The notes under the pieces are model-generated. The model was not told the DNA's origin. It worked only from the letters and a program-made list of their open reading frames with translations, and made no database searches. The translations under genes and the position numbers were made by a program. A stretch of DNA of 64,000 nt from Natronorubrum sulfidifaciens JCM 14089 (GTDB lineage Archaea > Halobacteriota > Halobacteria > Halobacteriales > Natrialbaceae). Each line of letters opens with the position of its first letter. Position 1 is the stretch's first letter. Below are positions 9,281 to 18,168 of the stretch, piece after piece. The DNA lies in the NCBI RefSeq assembly GCF_000337735.1, contig NZ_AOHX01000002.1, forward strand, positions 1 to 64,000, written 5' to 3'.

Positions 9281-10044
9281 CAGTAATAAATCGATCCGTG
9301 CCGGCATTGTAAGGGTGTAACATGGTTTCGCGAGAAACCCTGACTTACTGGAGTGCTCGTTGAGGCCAAGAGAAAAAGAGCAAACAGCGACATACCGCCG
9401 CTGTGCCCGACTGTGACGATCGACTGAATCGTGCTGAAACCGTGTCCCATCGGTCCGCTGTGGGCGAAGCGCCTCGTTGACGTCCTCACCCTACCATGTG
9501 GGATGTGGACACAACACATGAAATGTGGGCATAGTTTCGATGATTGGACGCCGTAAATCGTCCATTCACTCCGTAAATTCACCTTTCTGAATCGAACTGT
9601 CGCTCGTCTTTATATCGCGGGCATCAAACGTTCCGTACCAGTGTCGTGTCGCATCTCCCCCAGCCGGTTTTCATCCACGCGCTGCCGTCCCTTCACCTGT
9701 TATACACGTACGCGAACGATAAACACGGACAGGTGTCCGATACTGCCCGCCGTCAGTCGCGACGGCAACCGAGTGTTCTCCCGGCGGTCTACCCGGGCGC
9801 TGTCACAGCCGGGAAGTCAACCCGTACTGCGTCGCACTGCGCGTGCTTTGCAGCCGGTGCGAAACGTGGCTGTGCTTAAGAGTGTCAGTATTGGTGTACA
9901 ACTTGGTGTGTCAATCGTGACTGCGACTTGTCGACTACGAACGGTGCGGGTTCCGTTGACCGGAACAGCTGGCTGTCGTTTCGCTTCCCGTAACTCGTCA
10001 GTATCAAACCCGAACGCAGTTTCAGACCCCGGAGGCGACGACTA
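9281..10044. other. Long divergent intergenic region between tfb and the winged-helix membrane protein gene
   Basis: This holds 764 bp with no convincing gene. The tfb promoter (TTACAA at about 9309-9314) is at the left. Around 9492-9535 there are three ATGTGG-type repeats. A Shine-Dalgarno-like GGAGG at about 10,030 precedes the gene at 10,045. Short open frames inside have a composition unlike haloarchaeal proteins (Ser/Arg/His-rich, not acidic). Confidence 0.6.
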
Positions 10045-10641
10045 ATGTCGTCGATCGATACCTCGCTTCCGGACGAGATCGCGTCGGTGACCGAGTCGGG
10101 TGAGGAGAAACGGCTCTCGAAAGACGTTATTTTCGAACTCCTGAAGAACCGCCGTCGGCGGGAAGTACTCGCATACTTACTCGAGGCTGACGAAACGGTG
10201 ACGCTCGGTGAACTCGCCGAACAGATCGCTGCTTGGGAGAACGATACTGAAGTCAGCGCGCTCAGCTCCGACCAGCGAAAGCGGGTGTACGTCGCCCTCT
10301 ACCAGACTCATCTTCCGAAGATGGACGATGCCGGGATCGTCGAGTACGATCAAGACCGGGGGCTGATCTCGCTCGCGGATAACGCCGATCTGCTGATGAT
10401 GTATCTCGATACGGATACACACCGGCAGGATCGGTGGGATCGATGGTACGCAACACTCAGTGTCGTCGGCGCAGCGTTCGTTACTGGTGCCTTTCTTGGC
10501 CTGCCACCGCTGTCTGCCATCCCGATGCTCGGTGTTGCTGGCATCGTCGTCGTCGCGTTTTTCCTCCTTTCGGCTGTCCACGCCGTTACGAACCGGCAAC
10601 AGGAGCGTACCGTCGACGGTAAACTCTCACGAATAGAGTGA
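10045..10641 (+). CDS. DUF7344-type winged-helix membrane protein, putative transcription regulator
   Basis: 198 residues. The first 115 form a winged-helix domain (LSKDVIFELLKNRRRREVLA, GELAEQIA, RKRVYVALYQTHLPKMDDAG, then IVEYD), typical of the haloarchaeal DUF7344 group. Two membrane helices follow (about 137-160 and 163-183), then a short tail. Such proteins are thought to be membrane-tethered DNA-binding regulators. A GGAGG at 10,030 sits about ten bases before the ATG, so this gene probably has a leader, unlike many neighbours. It is the last gene before the surface-polysaccharide locus and could regulate it, but nothing in the sequence proves this. Confidence 0.8.
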   Translation: MSSIDTSLPDEIASVTESGEEKRLSKDVIFELLKNRRRREVLAYLLEADETVTLGELAEQIAAWENDTEVSALSSDQRKRVYVALYQTHLPKMDDAGIVEYDQDRGLISLADNADLLMMYLDTDTHRQDRWDRWYATLSVVGAAFVTGAFLGLPPLSAIPMLGVAGIVVVAFFLLSAVHAVTNRQQERTVDGKLSRIE

Positions 10642-11071
10642 CTACTCCGGGGGGAGTTGGGTCACTGATTTTCTGCCGCTCTCACTGACTGCACCGGCGG
10701 CGACAGGTCGTCATCGTCGCGTCTCAACTGCGACGATGTTCACATCCGATCACCTGGATGCGGTCCGATCTGGTGTGTCGTGACGATCAGTGGCCACGCT
10801 CGTCGATGCTGTGTGTGACTGGTGTTGGGACCCCGTCTCAGTAATGTGTATGATGGGAAGAAGGACTTTTATTCACTGCTCCCGAACGGACGAGTGGCTC
10901 CCGACGACCGTCATCCAGTACCGGAGCAGTTCGCGTGCCAGCATCTGTTCCCGTTTAGGCGCGGGGGCCATTTCCATACTCGGTCTCTCTCGTCGTTTTT
11001 CACGTCAGATCGCTCGCTGAATGTCTGATCCGGATCTGTGTGATCACCGGGACACAGTGGATCGAGCCGTA
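10642..11071. other. Convergent intergenic region
   Basis: 430 bp between the 3' ends of the winged-helix gene and a glycosyltransferase gene. It contains repeat copy A. The remainder shows no coding character that I can support. Confidence 0.6.
10719..10797 (-). repeat. Dispersed 80-nt structured repeat, copy A
   Basis: Read on the minus strand it starts GTGGCCACTGATCGTCACG, continues ACACACCAGATCGGAC and ends AACATCGTCGCAGTTGAG. It matches copies at 35,832, 50,279 and 56,462. Its left hairpin arm is intact but its right arm has drifted. It lies between two convergent genes. Confidence 0.7.
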
Positions 11072-12241
11072 TCATGCCGTATCCACTTCCATCTCGAGCG
11101 GCTCGTGGGGTGGTAGATCTGCTGGCTCAGGTTGTGCGACCGCATCCTGACAGAACTGCTCGAGCCGTCGCGCCTGTTCGTCCCAGGTGAACGCCTGAAC
11201 GTCCTCGCGGGCCTGCGTGCCGAGTGTGTCTCGGAGCTCGGCCGACTCGAGGACCATGGTGAGCTTGTCGGCCAGATCTTGCGGGTCGTTGACCCGTGCG
11301 AGGAGCCCGTTTTCACCGTTGACTAGATACGTTTTGATCCCCTCGAGAGCCGTCGTCACGACCGGAAGCTCACAGGCCATCGCTTCGACGTTTGCCATCC
11401 CGAAACTCTCGTTGTGGCTCGGCAGACAGAACACGTCGGCACCGGCGTGGTAGGCCGGCAGGTCCGGATGTGGGACTTCGCCGTGGAGTTCCACTCGCTC
11501 CCACATCCCGAGTTCGCGGGCCCGGCGTCGCAACTGCGCTTTCTCGCTGCCACGACCAACGAAGTGGAGTTCCTGTTCACCCTCGAGACGAGACACTGCC
11601 TCGAGTAGGTCGTAGATCCCTTTCGATTCGACGAGCCGACCGACGAAGAGGATGATCGGATCGGCACTCGAGATCGTGGGTTCGACCCCTGGCTGGAACC
11701 GATCTTCGTCGACGCCTGGATAAATGAGTTCCTCGACGCTGGAATCGAGTGCGTTCGTCACTCGCTTTGCGGTTTCGTCCGAGTTTGCCAGAAGGTGTTC
11801 TGTCTGTGATAGCTTGTCTCGAAGTGTGACGCCAAGACCGAATCCCGTGAGTCGATGGAACGTGTAGACGGTTGGTACGTCGACCACGTTCGAGAGGAGG
11901 AGATCATCGAGAAACTGGTACGTAAAGAGGACGTCGAGGTGCTCGTTCATGTGATCGATGAGGCCGTTTCGGACGGTCCACTGGGTCATCAGGAGCTTGC
12001 TCCGGTTTTGGGGACCAAGTGGATGCACTGGATCGAGTGACTGCGTCCAGTGGTCTTCGAAGGAGGGCGTTTCGATCACGGTCACGTCCGACTCAGTCAG
12101 CAGTGGTGACAGGTCCCCTGCCTGCGTATAGAGGTAGACATCGTTCGATCGGCTGAGTGCCGCCGCCATCTGTTGGGTGTAAATCGCGATTCCACCCGCA
12201 TGACGAGTCCCAGCAGCGTCGTGATAGAACCCGATTTTCAT
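11072..12241 (-). CDS. GT4-family glycosyltransferase
   Basis: A 389-residue GT-B fold retaining glycosyltransferase. The N-terminus MKIGFYHDAAGTRHAGGIAI has the usual glycine-rich acceptor-side loop. The C-terminal half has ILFVGRLVESKGIYDLLEAV, LHGEVPHPDLPAYHAGADVF and the donor-binding CLPSHNESFGMANVEAMACE motif with its E-x7-E pair. It should transfer a sugar from a nucleotide donor to a lipid-linked glycan at the cytoplasmic face of the membrane. No membrane helix is seen. An ATAACAAA motif lies 20-35 nt upstream. It is the left border of the surface locus and is divergent from a flippase gene. The sugar specificity cannot be read from the sequence. Confidence 0.9.
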   Translation of the reverse strand: MKIGFYHDAAGTRHAGGIAIYTQQMAAALSRSNDVYLYTQAGDLSPLLTESDVTVIETPSFEDHWTQSLDPVHPLGPQNRSKLLMTQWTVRNGLIDHMNEHLDVLFTYQFLDDLLLSNVVDVPTVYTFHRLTGFGLGVTLRDKLSQTEHLLANSDETAKRVTNALDSSVEELIYPGVDEDRFQPGVEPTISSADPIILFVGRLVESKGIYDLLEAVSRLEGEQELHFVGRGSEKAQLRRRARELGMWERVELHGEVPHPDLPAYHAGADVFCLPSHNESFGMANVEAMACELPVVTTALEGIKTYLVNGENGLLARVNDPQDLADKLTMVLESAELRDTLGTQAREDVQAFTWDEQARRLEQFCQDAVAQPEPADLPPHEPLEMEVDTA

Positions 12242-12633
12242 ACTTCAACTAGTCTGTCACGAGTATTTTGTTATCTATTTCGTACTGTCTGTATTCTTCA
12301 CGTATCGGTGTTCGCCCCGAAAACGCAGTCTCGTCGCCGACGAACCTGTTGCCGGGGTTGCTGGAGTCGCTACTCGTCGATATCTTTCGGCCACCGGTAG
12401 ATATGGCACGGAAAACGGAAGGTACGGGAGGGATTACAATGACTGTGTCCGGAGTAGTGAGGGTCCAGTGTTCCTGACTCTCTCTCCGCGTAGTCAGCGG
12501 GCGACGTCAGCAGTGGTTCTTTCCGCCCGTGTCAACAGCCGCTCATGGCGTCGGTTCCGGATCACCAGCGATGGCTGGCACACCGGCGACGAACTGTCCC
12601 GAAACCGAACTGCTGACGGACGAGTTGTCGAGC
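12242..12633. other. Divergent intergenic region
   Basis: 392 bp between the GT4 gene and the flippase gene. It holds the ATAACAAA motif at its left end. An in-frame ATG/GTG extension of the flippase (from 12,529) lies in its right part and may be translated. Nothing else is recognisable. Confidence 0.5.
12261..12276 (-). promoter_or_regulatory. ATAACAAA motif upstream of GT4 gene
   Basis: The minus strand reads AGATAACAAAATACTC, 20-35 nt before the ATG at 12,241. It belongs to the recurrent motif class of this locus. Confidence 0.5.
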
Positions 12634-14100
12634 ATGTCGCTCACTGATCGTATCCTCGACGGGTTCAAGGCAACACTCGGTGCCCGACTCGTAAACAACA
12701 TCGCGAACGGACTCCTGTTGCTGTTGCTTGCCCGTTTTCTGTTGAGCAACGACCAGTATGGGCTGTTGTTCACGATTATCTCCATCGTCGCCATCGCGCA
12801 ACTCGGTGCGGACCTCGGACTCGCTCGCTCGGCAGCGCGCTACATCTCCGAAAAGAAAGAAACCGAGCCATCGGTCATCCCGTATCTCGTGCGGACGTCG
12901 CTTCGCTATCGAATGCTCTTGCTCGGCATTGTCGCTGTCGCCCTCATTGTAACGCGTGACGTTCTCGCGACCGTCCTCGAGATTCCTGAACTCTCGACGC
13001 TGATGTGGTTGGCCGCCGGCTATCTGCTCTTCCAGTCGCTGTACTCGTACCACCTGTCGCTGTTTCAGGGCTTCAACCGGGTGAATCTGAGCGCCGTCCT
13101 CGAGGTCATCAACAACGTTACACGTGTCCTGTTCGTCGTTGGCCTGACAGCGCTCGGGCTGGGTGTTGCTGGGGCACTGTTTGGGTACATTTTGGGCGCT
13201 GCTCTCGCAACGGTCGCTGGGCTGGTATTGCTCTACCGCCGGTTCTACACCCAGTATGTGGACGGCGGTGGGGACAAATCGCTCCGGAACCGGATGCTCA
13301 AGTACAGCGTTCCGCTGACGGCCTCTCACAGCGCGAACATCCTTGATCGGCAGGTCGATACGATTCTGGTTGCGTTCTTTATCAATCCGGTTGCGGTCAG
13401 TTACTATGTCTTGAGTAAACAAGTCACAGAGTTCGTTCTGGTTCCGGCCAGCTCGCTCGGATTTTCCGTCTCACCGGCCTATGGCGAGGAGAAAGCGAAC
13501 GAGTCGCTCGATCGTGCGGCCCGGATCTACGAGACGACGCTTCAGTATATGTTCTTGCTGTACATTCCAGCCGCGGTGGGAATCTTACTCGTGGCTGAGC
13601 CTGCTATTACGCTTATTTTTGGGACTGAGTATGCGGGTGCAACACCGGTGTTGCAAGTGCTCTCGGTCTACGTCGTTTTCCAGGCAATCACGGGCGTCAC
13701 GACGCAGGGACTCGATTATCTCGGTCGAGCGAAAACGCGCGCGTACGCGAAAGGTGCGACATCGGTCGCAAACGTCGGTCTCAACATCGCTTTGATCCCG
13801 ATCTACGGCGTCACCGGGGCCGCCGTTGCGACAGTGCTCACGTTTGGCACCTACACGCTGGTCAACGTCTACGTCATGCACAGCGAACTGTCGCTGGATT
13901 TCGTTCGGATCGGTCGTTCGCTCGCGGTGACGTCGGCTATCGCCTGCGGAATGGGGTTGTCAGTGCTGTTTCTCGTTCCGTACGCCTCGTCCATTCCGGC
14001 GTTGTTCGGCGTAATCGCGCTCGGCATCGCTATCTGGGGCGTTCTGGTCACAGCAAGTGGCGTCGTCGATCCACGTGAGACGATCGCACAGCTGACGTGA
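12634..14100 (+). CDS. Wzx-like polysaccharide flippase (MOP/MATE superfamily)
   Basis: A 488-residue integral membrane protein with about 12-14 helices. It is a close paralogue of the protein at 32,920-34,413. Shared stretches include ARFLLSNDQYGLLFTIISI, SYHLSLFQGFNRVNLSAVLE, ILDRQVDTILVAFF and VTEFVLVPASSLGFSVSPAYG. It should flip lipid-linked oligosaccharide across the membrane. I chose ATG 12,634 (MSLTDRILDGFKATLGA) because it aligns with the start of the paralogue (MSTIEKAVNGFKANLVA). A longer form from 12,529 adds 35 non-conserved residues. Confidence 0.9.
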   Translation: MSLTDRILDGFKATLGARLVNNIANGLLLLLLARFLLSNDQYGLLFTIISIVAIAQLGADLGLARSAARYISEKKETEPSVIPYLVRTSLRYRMLLLGIVAVALIVTRDVLATVLEIPELSTLMWLAAGYLLFQSLYSYHLSLFQGFNRVNLSAVLEVINNVTRVLFVVGLTALGLGVAGALFGYILGAALATVAGLVLLYRRFYTQYVDGGGDKSLRNRMLKYSVPLTASHSANILDRQVDTILVAFFINPVAVSYYVLSKQVTEFVLVPASSLGFSVSPAYGEEKANESLDRAARIYETTLQYMFLLYIPAAVGILLVAEPAITLIFGTEYAGATPVLQVLSVYVVFQAITGVTTQGLDYLGRAKTRAYAKGATSVANVGLNIALIPIYGVTGAAVATVLTFGTYTLVNVYVMHSELSLDFVRIGRSLAVTSAIACGMGLSVLFLVPYASSIPALFGVIALGIAIWGVLVTASGVVDPRETIAQLT

Positions 14101-14210
14101 CTCGCTGTCGATTTATTTTCAGATATGGGTTGCTCGAGCGTCGAGAATCTGTGAGACTGTTCTTTTCGAGTGATAACGGCGCTATCAGTGTGCGAGCAGT
14201 AGCGAGTCGG

Positions 14211-16037
14211 TCACTGATCGCGGACGTTGTACTGGACGTCCACAGCGGCATTCCCACAGAGGGTGAACGCCTCGATGTCGCCGTCGAACCAGTAGGCATC
14301 GAGCCAGTTGCCGACCGCGCCGCGAACGGCCTTTCCTTCGATGACGTCCTCATCGTCGATCGAGGCACCTCGGTAGGTGGATTTGACGACTGCACCGCTC
14401 ACCTCGAAGGAGTACGTACTCGGATTCTCTGCTTCAGTTCCGTCGATAACGAGGACGTGGGGAAGCAGTTCGTGGTCGCCGTAGTCGGCTGGATCGATCT
14501 CTTCACCGTCGAGGCTCACTGTTGCCTCGCCGTCAATGACGGTGACATCAGTCAACGTCCCCGAGAACCGGAACGTCTGGCTTCCGTCGGTGAGCGTGCT
14601 CTGGACCGTCGACCCCGACACGGTCGTCGCTTCCTCTTTCGGCTCGTCGTCGCTCTCGAGTTCAATCCTTCCCTCGACTGTGATCTCGAAACTCGTCGGT
14701 GAGTCACGGCTCTCGACGTCGAGCACGTGGGGGAGTTTCTCACCGTAGTCGGCGGCATCGATCTCCTCGTCGTTGACCAGCACCGTTGCCGGCCCATCGA
14801 CCGTGAGTTGCTCGAGGTCACCACTGAAACGGAAGGCGTCTTTCCAGTCTGCGACGACACCGCTTGCGAGTGAGCCGTCGACCTCGGCTCCGTCGTCGAT
14901 CGTCGCCCCGTCGTGGTTCGATGGCTCAACGTCGCCGCTGACTTCGAACTCGTATCGAGTTACGTCCGCGGCGTCTCCATCGAAGAGGATCACGTTCGGG
15001 AGTTGCTCGTCACTCTCGTCGTCGTCGCTCTCGTCGCTGTTTGTGCTTCCGGTGGAGTCGGTGTGTGCCGTTCCAGACGCAGCGGCCTCTGCCGAGGTCG
15101 GAACGCCGTCGGGGATCGAGAGATCCGGATTGGTCCCGACGGCGTCACCGACTGTGACGCTTGAGCCGCTTGCACGCTGAATACTCCCTTGGTAACCGCC
15201 GCTCTCGAAGCGCACACGACCGGGCGAGCCGTTTGCCCCGGCGACGAGTGCGTAGGGGTACGGTCCGTCGGCGAACTGTGAGTCGCGAATAGCCACGGTG
15301 CCGCCGTTCCAGACCCAGACGGGGCGGCCGTTGGTTTCGGTGTAGCCGCCGTAGCCGGGGCCGTAGTCGGTGTTGTCGTTGTACGCGACACAGTTTTCGA
15401 TCACGTCGTTGCCGCCCGCACAGCGGAACGTCGAGACGCCGTTGTTTTTCCCGAAACAGGTATCGAAGTGGACACTGCTCGGTCCAGACGCGGTGTTAGA
15501 ACAGTAGAAGCCGTTGTTCGGGAAGCCCTGGACGTTACAGCAACGGAACGTCAGGTTCGCGTCACTGCCACGGTGCATAAAGACCGCACCGGGACCGTGG
15601 ACGAAACTCGAGCCCTCTTTGGTCGCCCCATCGCCCATATAGATGTTTTCGAAAAGGATGTCGCCGCGGCCGGCGTTGATCGAGATCAGGAACTGATCGC
15701 CGCGGTAGAGACCTTTGAAGCCGATGTTTCGAATCACCGAGTTCGCTCCTGTGACGTTCAGCAGGATACTGTCGCCAGTCGAAACGTCGATGAGTTTGTT
15801 CTCGAACGTTTCTCCGCGGCCGATGTTGATCACCTGACCGCGTGCGCGGATGACATCGTAGTCTTCGCCGTCGGCGCTTGCGCTCGCCCCGAACACTGTC
15901 GCCGCTGCAGTCGTTGCACCGGCGAGTTTCATATACGATCGTCGGTGGAGTAATCCAGTATTACCGCGTTCATCCGCCGACTCGTCCTCGCTGTCGACGG
16001 ATCCGTCTTCGTTCAGTACCGAAGGTTCGCGTGCCAT
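14211..16037 (-). CDS. Tat-exported parallel beta-helix protein with three C-terminal repeat domains
   Basis: 608 residues. A twin-arginine signal (HRRSYMKLAG, Arg32-Arg33, then an Ala-rich core) directs folded export. Residues about 58-320 form a right-handed parallel beta-helix of the kind found in polysaccharide lyases and epimerases (VIRNIGFKG, ILFENIYMGDGA, CCNVQGFPNNGFYC, VIENCVAYNDN). After an acidic linker (about 325-345) come three tandem domains at about 346-434, 435-524 and 525-608. Each begins LPxV and carries a YxFEVSG-like strand, a DAFRFSG-like strand and a VxVxxxDEEID-like end. The same domain forms the small protein at 21,740. No catalytic residue can be assigned. It is probably a surface glycan-acting or glycan-binding protein. 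Confidence 0.85.
   Translation of the reverse strand: MAREPSVLNEDGSVDSEDESADERGNTGLLHRRSYMKLAGATTAAATVFGASASADGEDYDVIRARGQVINIGRGETFENKLIDVSTGDSILLNVTGANSVIRNIGFKGLYRGDQFLISINAGRGDILFENIYMGDGATKEGSSFVHGPGAVFMHRGSDANLTFRCCNVQGFPNNGFYCSNTASGPSSVHFDTCFGKNNGVSTFRCAGGNDVIENCVAYNDNTDYGPGYGGYTETNGRPVWVWNGGTVAIRDSQFADGPYPYALVAGANGSPGRVRFESGGYQGSIQRASGSSVTVGDAVGTNPDLSIPDGVPTSAEAAASGTAHTDSTGSTNSDESDDDESDEQLPNVILFDGDAADVTRYEFEVSGDVEPSNHDGATIDDGAEVDGSLASGVVADWKDAFRFSGDLEQLTVDGPATVLVNDEEIDAADYGEKLPHVLDVESRDSPTSFEITVEGRIELESDDEPKEEATTVSGSTVQSTLTDGSQTFRFSGTLTDVTVIDGEATVSLDGEEIDPADYGDHELLPHVLVIDGTEAENPSTYSFEVSGAVVKSTYRGASIDDEDVIEGKAVRGAVGNWLDAYWFDGDIEAFTLCGNAAVDVQYNVRDQ
15950..15964. promoter_or_regulatory. 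15-bp palindrome GTAATCCAGTATTAC, within the start of a beta-helix gene
   Basis: A perfect GTAAT/ATTAC inverted repeat with a 5-bp spacer, inside the codons just before the Tat motif. Close matches lie at 16,190 and 17,382. It may be an operator, or simply reflect a conserved N-terminal peptide (Asn-Thr-Gly-Leu). Confidence 0.35.
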
Positions 16038-16061
16038 GCAATCGGGTAATATGATACTACC

Positions 16062-16101
16062 ACCATAAACTTTCTCTTCTATTTTACTTAAAATTTACAG
16101 A
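16062..16101 (-). promoter_or_regulatory. Promoter of the three-domain beta-helix gene
   Basis: The minus strand has GAGAAAGTTTATGGTGG, with the TATA-like part about 27-33 nt before the ATG. About 20 bp further upstream is CTGTAAATTT. The beta-helix gene at 17,448 has both elements too, so the two genes are probably co-regulated. Confidence 0.6.
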
Positions 16102-16189
16102 CCTTAGATACACTCTGTATGTTACGTGGGAAAATAAGCAAATTATCTATCGATATTTTATATGTCGTAGATTCGTATGTGTTCGTCGA

Positions 16190-16204
16190 GTAATCCGCTA
16201 TTAC
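16190..16204. promoter_or_regulatory. 15-bp palindrome GTAATCCGCTATTAC, intergenic
   Basis: A perfect GTAAT/ATTAC inverted repeat with a 5-bp spacer, about 150 bp upstream of the beta-helix gene that starts at 16,037. It is non-coding here, which favours a DNA-level role over peptide conservation. Confidence 0.4.
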
Positions 16205-16440
16205 GTATCGTCTCTCCTCGAGATATTCGCCAATCGCTCGATAATCTCTGCTTACCCGGCCGCCTCGTTCACTCGCTTCTCGAACGGTGTCTTCGATGAC
16301 CGGCCGTCTGGAGTGATCGGTGAAAAACAGCCAGCGACGAACTCGAGGGAGGGCACCTGTGACGGCGTCTGCAGGGGAGAGAATGCGTCAGCGGGGAGGG
16401 GGAGGAGAAAGCGTCAGCGGGGGATACTTTGACTCTCGTC

Positions 16441-17448
16441 TCAGTTACTGCCGGCGGCTGCCTCTTCGGGACTGGTTGGTGTTCCCGCTGGAACGAATGC
16501 TTCGGGGTCGGTACCCGTGTCGTCCTCGAGTTGGACGCTCGAGCCGGCGTGCTCGGCGATACCGCCGTCCGCGTCGTAGTCGGTGTTCCGGAGCACGACA
16601 TTCGTTCCTTGGCCGTTCGCACCGGCGTCGATCGCGGTGTGGTGGCCGTTCATCTCGATCTGGCAGTCTTCGACTTCGACCGTTCCCGGCGACCAGGCCC
16701 AGATACCCCGGCCGGCATAGCCTTCGTTGTCGACGTACACACTGGAGTTCGTTACCTTGCTCCCTTCCGTCGCGAGTCGATAGTGCGAGACATAACAGTT
16801 GGCAGCGAAACAGCTATCGATGTGGATCGTCCCACCGCCGCTGTTTCCGGGTGCGGAGGCGTAGATCGCGTTATCCGCAAAGCCCTGAATGTTGACGTTT
16901 TTGAAGTCGATGTGTCCGGAGTGGTCGGGGGCGACCCAGAACGCGGTCTGGCCGTGCCCGTTCGGATTGCCGTTTCCGTCACTCGAGCCATCTCCGAGGT
17001 AGACGTTCTCGACGGTGCTGGTGCCGCCAGCGCCATCGGAAATGCCGAACGTGGCGGACCCGGTTCCGGAGGTGTTCTCGCCTTTGAAACCGATGTTCCG
17101 AACCGTCCACTCGCTGCCGTGTGCGGTGATGACGATATCCTGGCCGGTCGTCATGTCGATGAGCTTGTTCTCCCAGGCTTCGCCATCGCCGATAGTGATG
17201 GTCTGGCCGGCGGCTTCGATCACTTCGTAGTCCTCGGCGGCTGTCCCACCGGTGGATTCGGGGTCCACACTGGTGGTTCCGGACTCCTCGTAGTCGTCCT
17301 CGGCGGATGTCGTGCCGGCTGCACCGAGCGTGGCTGCCGCGGTCGCGACTGCGGCGAACGAACGCACGTAGCTGCGTCGGCTTAATCCACTATTACGGGT
17401 TGCTTTCGGCGTAGTGTCCGTCTCGGACGTACGGGGGTTCTGCGCCAT
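16441..17448 (-). CDS. Tat-exported parallel beta-helix protein
   Basis: 335 residues. The Tat signal is SRRSYVRSFAAVATAAATLG (Arg24-Arg25). The mature part is a single parallel beta-helix (about 75-315) with the family hallmarks: DYEVIEAAGQTITIGDGEAW, WTVRNIGFKGEN, VENVYLGDGSS, NVNIQGFADNAIYAS and HIDSCFAANC. It ends in an acidic linker-like tail (TPTSPEEAAAGSN) at the point where the neighbour at 14,211 continues into three extra domains. It is probably a secreted or wall-associated protein acting on the surface polysaccharide. A lyase, epimerase or adhesin role all remain possible, and no catalytic triad is identifiable by eye. Confidence 0.83.
   Translation of the reverse strand: MAQNPRTSETDTTPKATRNSGLSRRSYVRSFAAVATAAATLGAAGTTSAEDDYEESGTTSVDPESTGGTAAEDYEVIEAAGQTITIGDGEAWENKLIDMTTGQDIVITAHGSEWTVRNIGFKGENTSGTGSATFGISDGAGGTSTVENVYLGDGSSDGNGNPNGHGQTAFWVAPDHSGHIDFKNVNIQGFADNAIYASAPGNSGGGTIHIDSCFAANCYVSHYRLATEGSKVTNSSVYVDNEGYAGRGIWAWSPGTVEVEDCQIEMNGHHTAIDAGANGQGTNVVLRNTDYDADGGIAEHAGSSVQLEDDTGTDPEAFVPAGTPTSPEEAAAGSN
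17382..17396. promoter_or_regulatory. 15-bp palindrome TTAATCCACTATTAC, within the start of a beta-helix gene
   Basis: It matches the palindromes at 15,950 and 16,190 with one outer mismatch, and lies in the Asn-Ser-Gly-Leu codons before the Tat motif. Confidence 0.3.
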
Positions 17449-18168
17449 ACATCTTCGTAACCTGGGCTTACAGCTATAAACTTTTCTTTGTCGAAGTAGG
17501 TTAAATTTACAGAATATATTTCTAACGCTGTATAATACAACAAAAACTGTGGCAATTCGCTCACGAAACTATGATTAAAACACCACCGATCTCCCCCTCG
17601 AGTAATTCGGCTTTAGGGCAGAAATATCATCTTACACCCCTCGAGAGGCGCTGTTCCAGCCGATCCGTCACTGCAATCATCGACACCGAACTGTCGACAC
17701 TATCGTCCTCGAGAACATTTTGTTTGGGGATAGTCGACTATTACCCGTCAAGAATGGCTGTGAACTGAGGCAGATGAGTGACGGCTGATGTCGCCGTCGT
17801 TGATCGAAACACCACCTCGAGTTCGAAGCCCGTGTTGTCCGTCGTCAGTCTAGACGACGACCGTCGCTGGAGCGGTACTCGACTCGAGCCGTGAGCACAG
17901 GGAGGCGTGTGTCGGGTTTCGATCGTGGGCCGCTGATGTGTGCGTTCACATGTGGAGTCTGGAGTGCTGTTCGCGCGCGCGAAAGAAACAATATAATGAC
18001 TTATCGCACGACACAGGCTGGCATGCGTACGAGTGTGTCGTGGCGGGTAATGGATTCCACACGCACCGTCCACTCGAGTGTGTCACACGGTCCGATGCCG
18101 CCGGTACTGCTCGGTACCGTCCGGGGGACAACTGCGTTGGGAACTACCAGTCTGTCGCGACGATTCAG
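17449..18168. other. Long intergenic region
   Basis: 720 bp. The promoter at 17,474-17,522 is the only firm element. Partial matches to the local palindrome occur near 17,600 and 17,735. Short open frames here look non-coding. Confidence 0.5.
17474..17522 (-). promoter_or_regulatory. Promoter of the beta-helix gene at 17,448
   Basis: The minus strand has AAAGAAAAGTTTATAG with the TATA part about 26-32 nt before the ATG. CTGTAAATTTAA lies some 30 bp further upstream. Both elements recur at the neighbouring beta-helix gene. Confidence 0.6.

Larger units (their letters stand above)
16038..16440. other. AT-rich intergenic region with promoter of the beta-helix gene
   Basis: 403 bp. The promoter of the 14,211-16,037 gene lies at 16,062-16,101. 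A 15-bp palindrome lies at 16,190-16,204. The remainder between the two beta-helix genes has no gene I can support. Confidence 0.55.

Noticed and set aside
9641-10045. 134-codon open frame upstream of the winged-helix gene
   Set aside because: Rich in Arg, Ser and Thr with few acidic residues, no family resemblance, and in a region where several frames are open by chance in GC-rich DNA.
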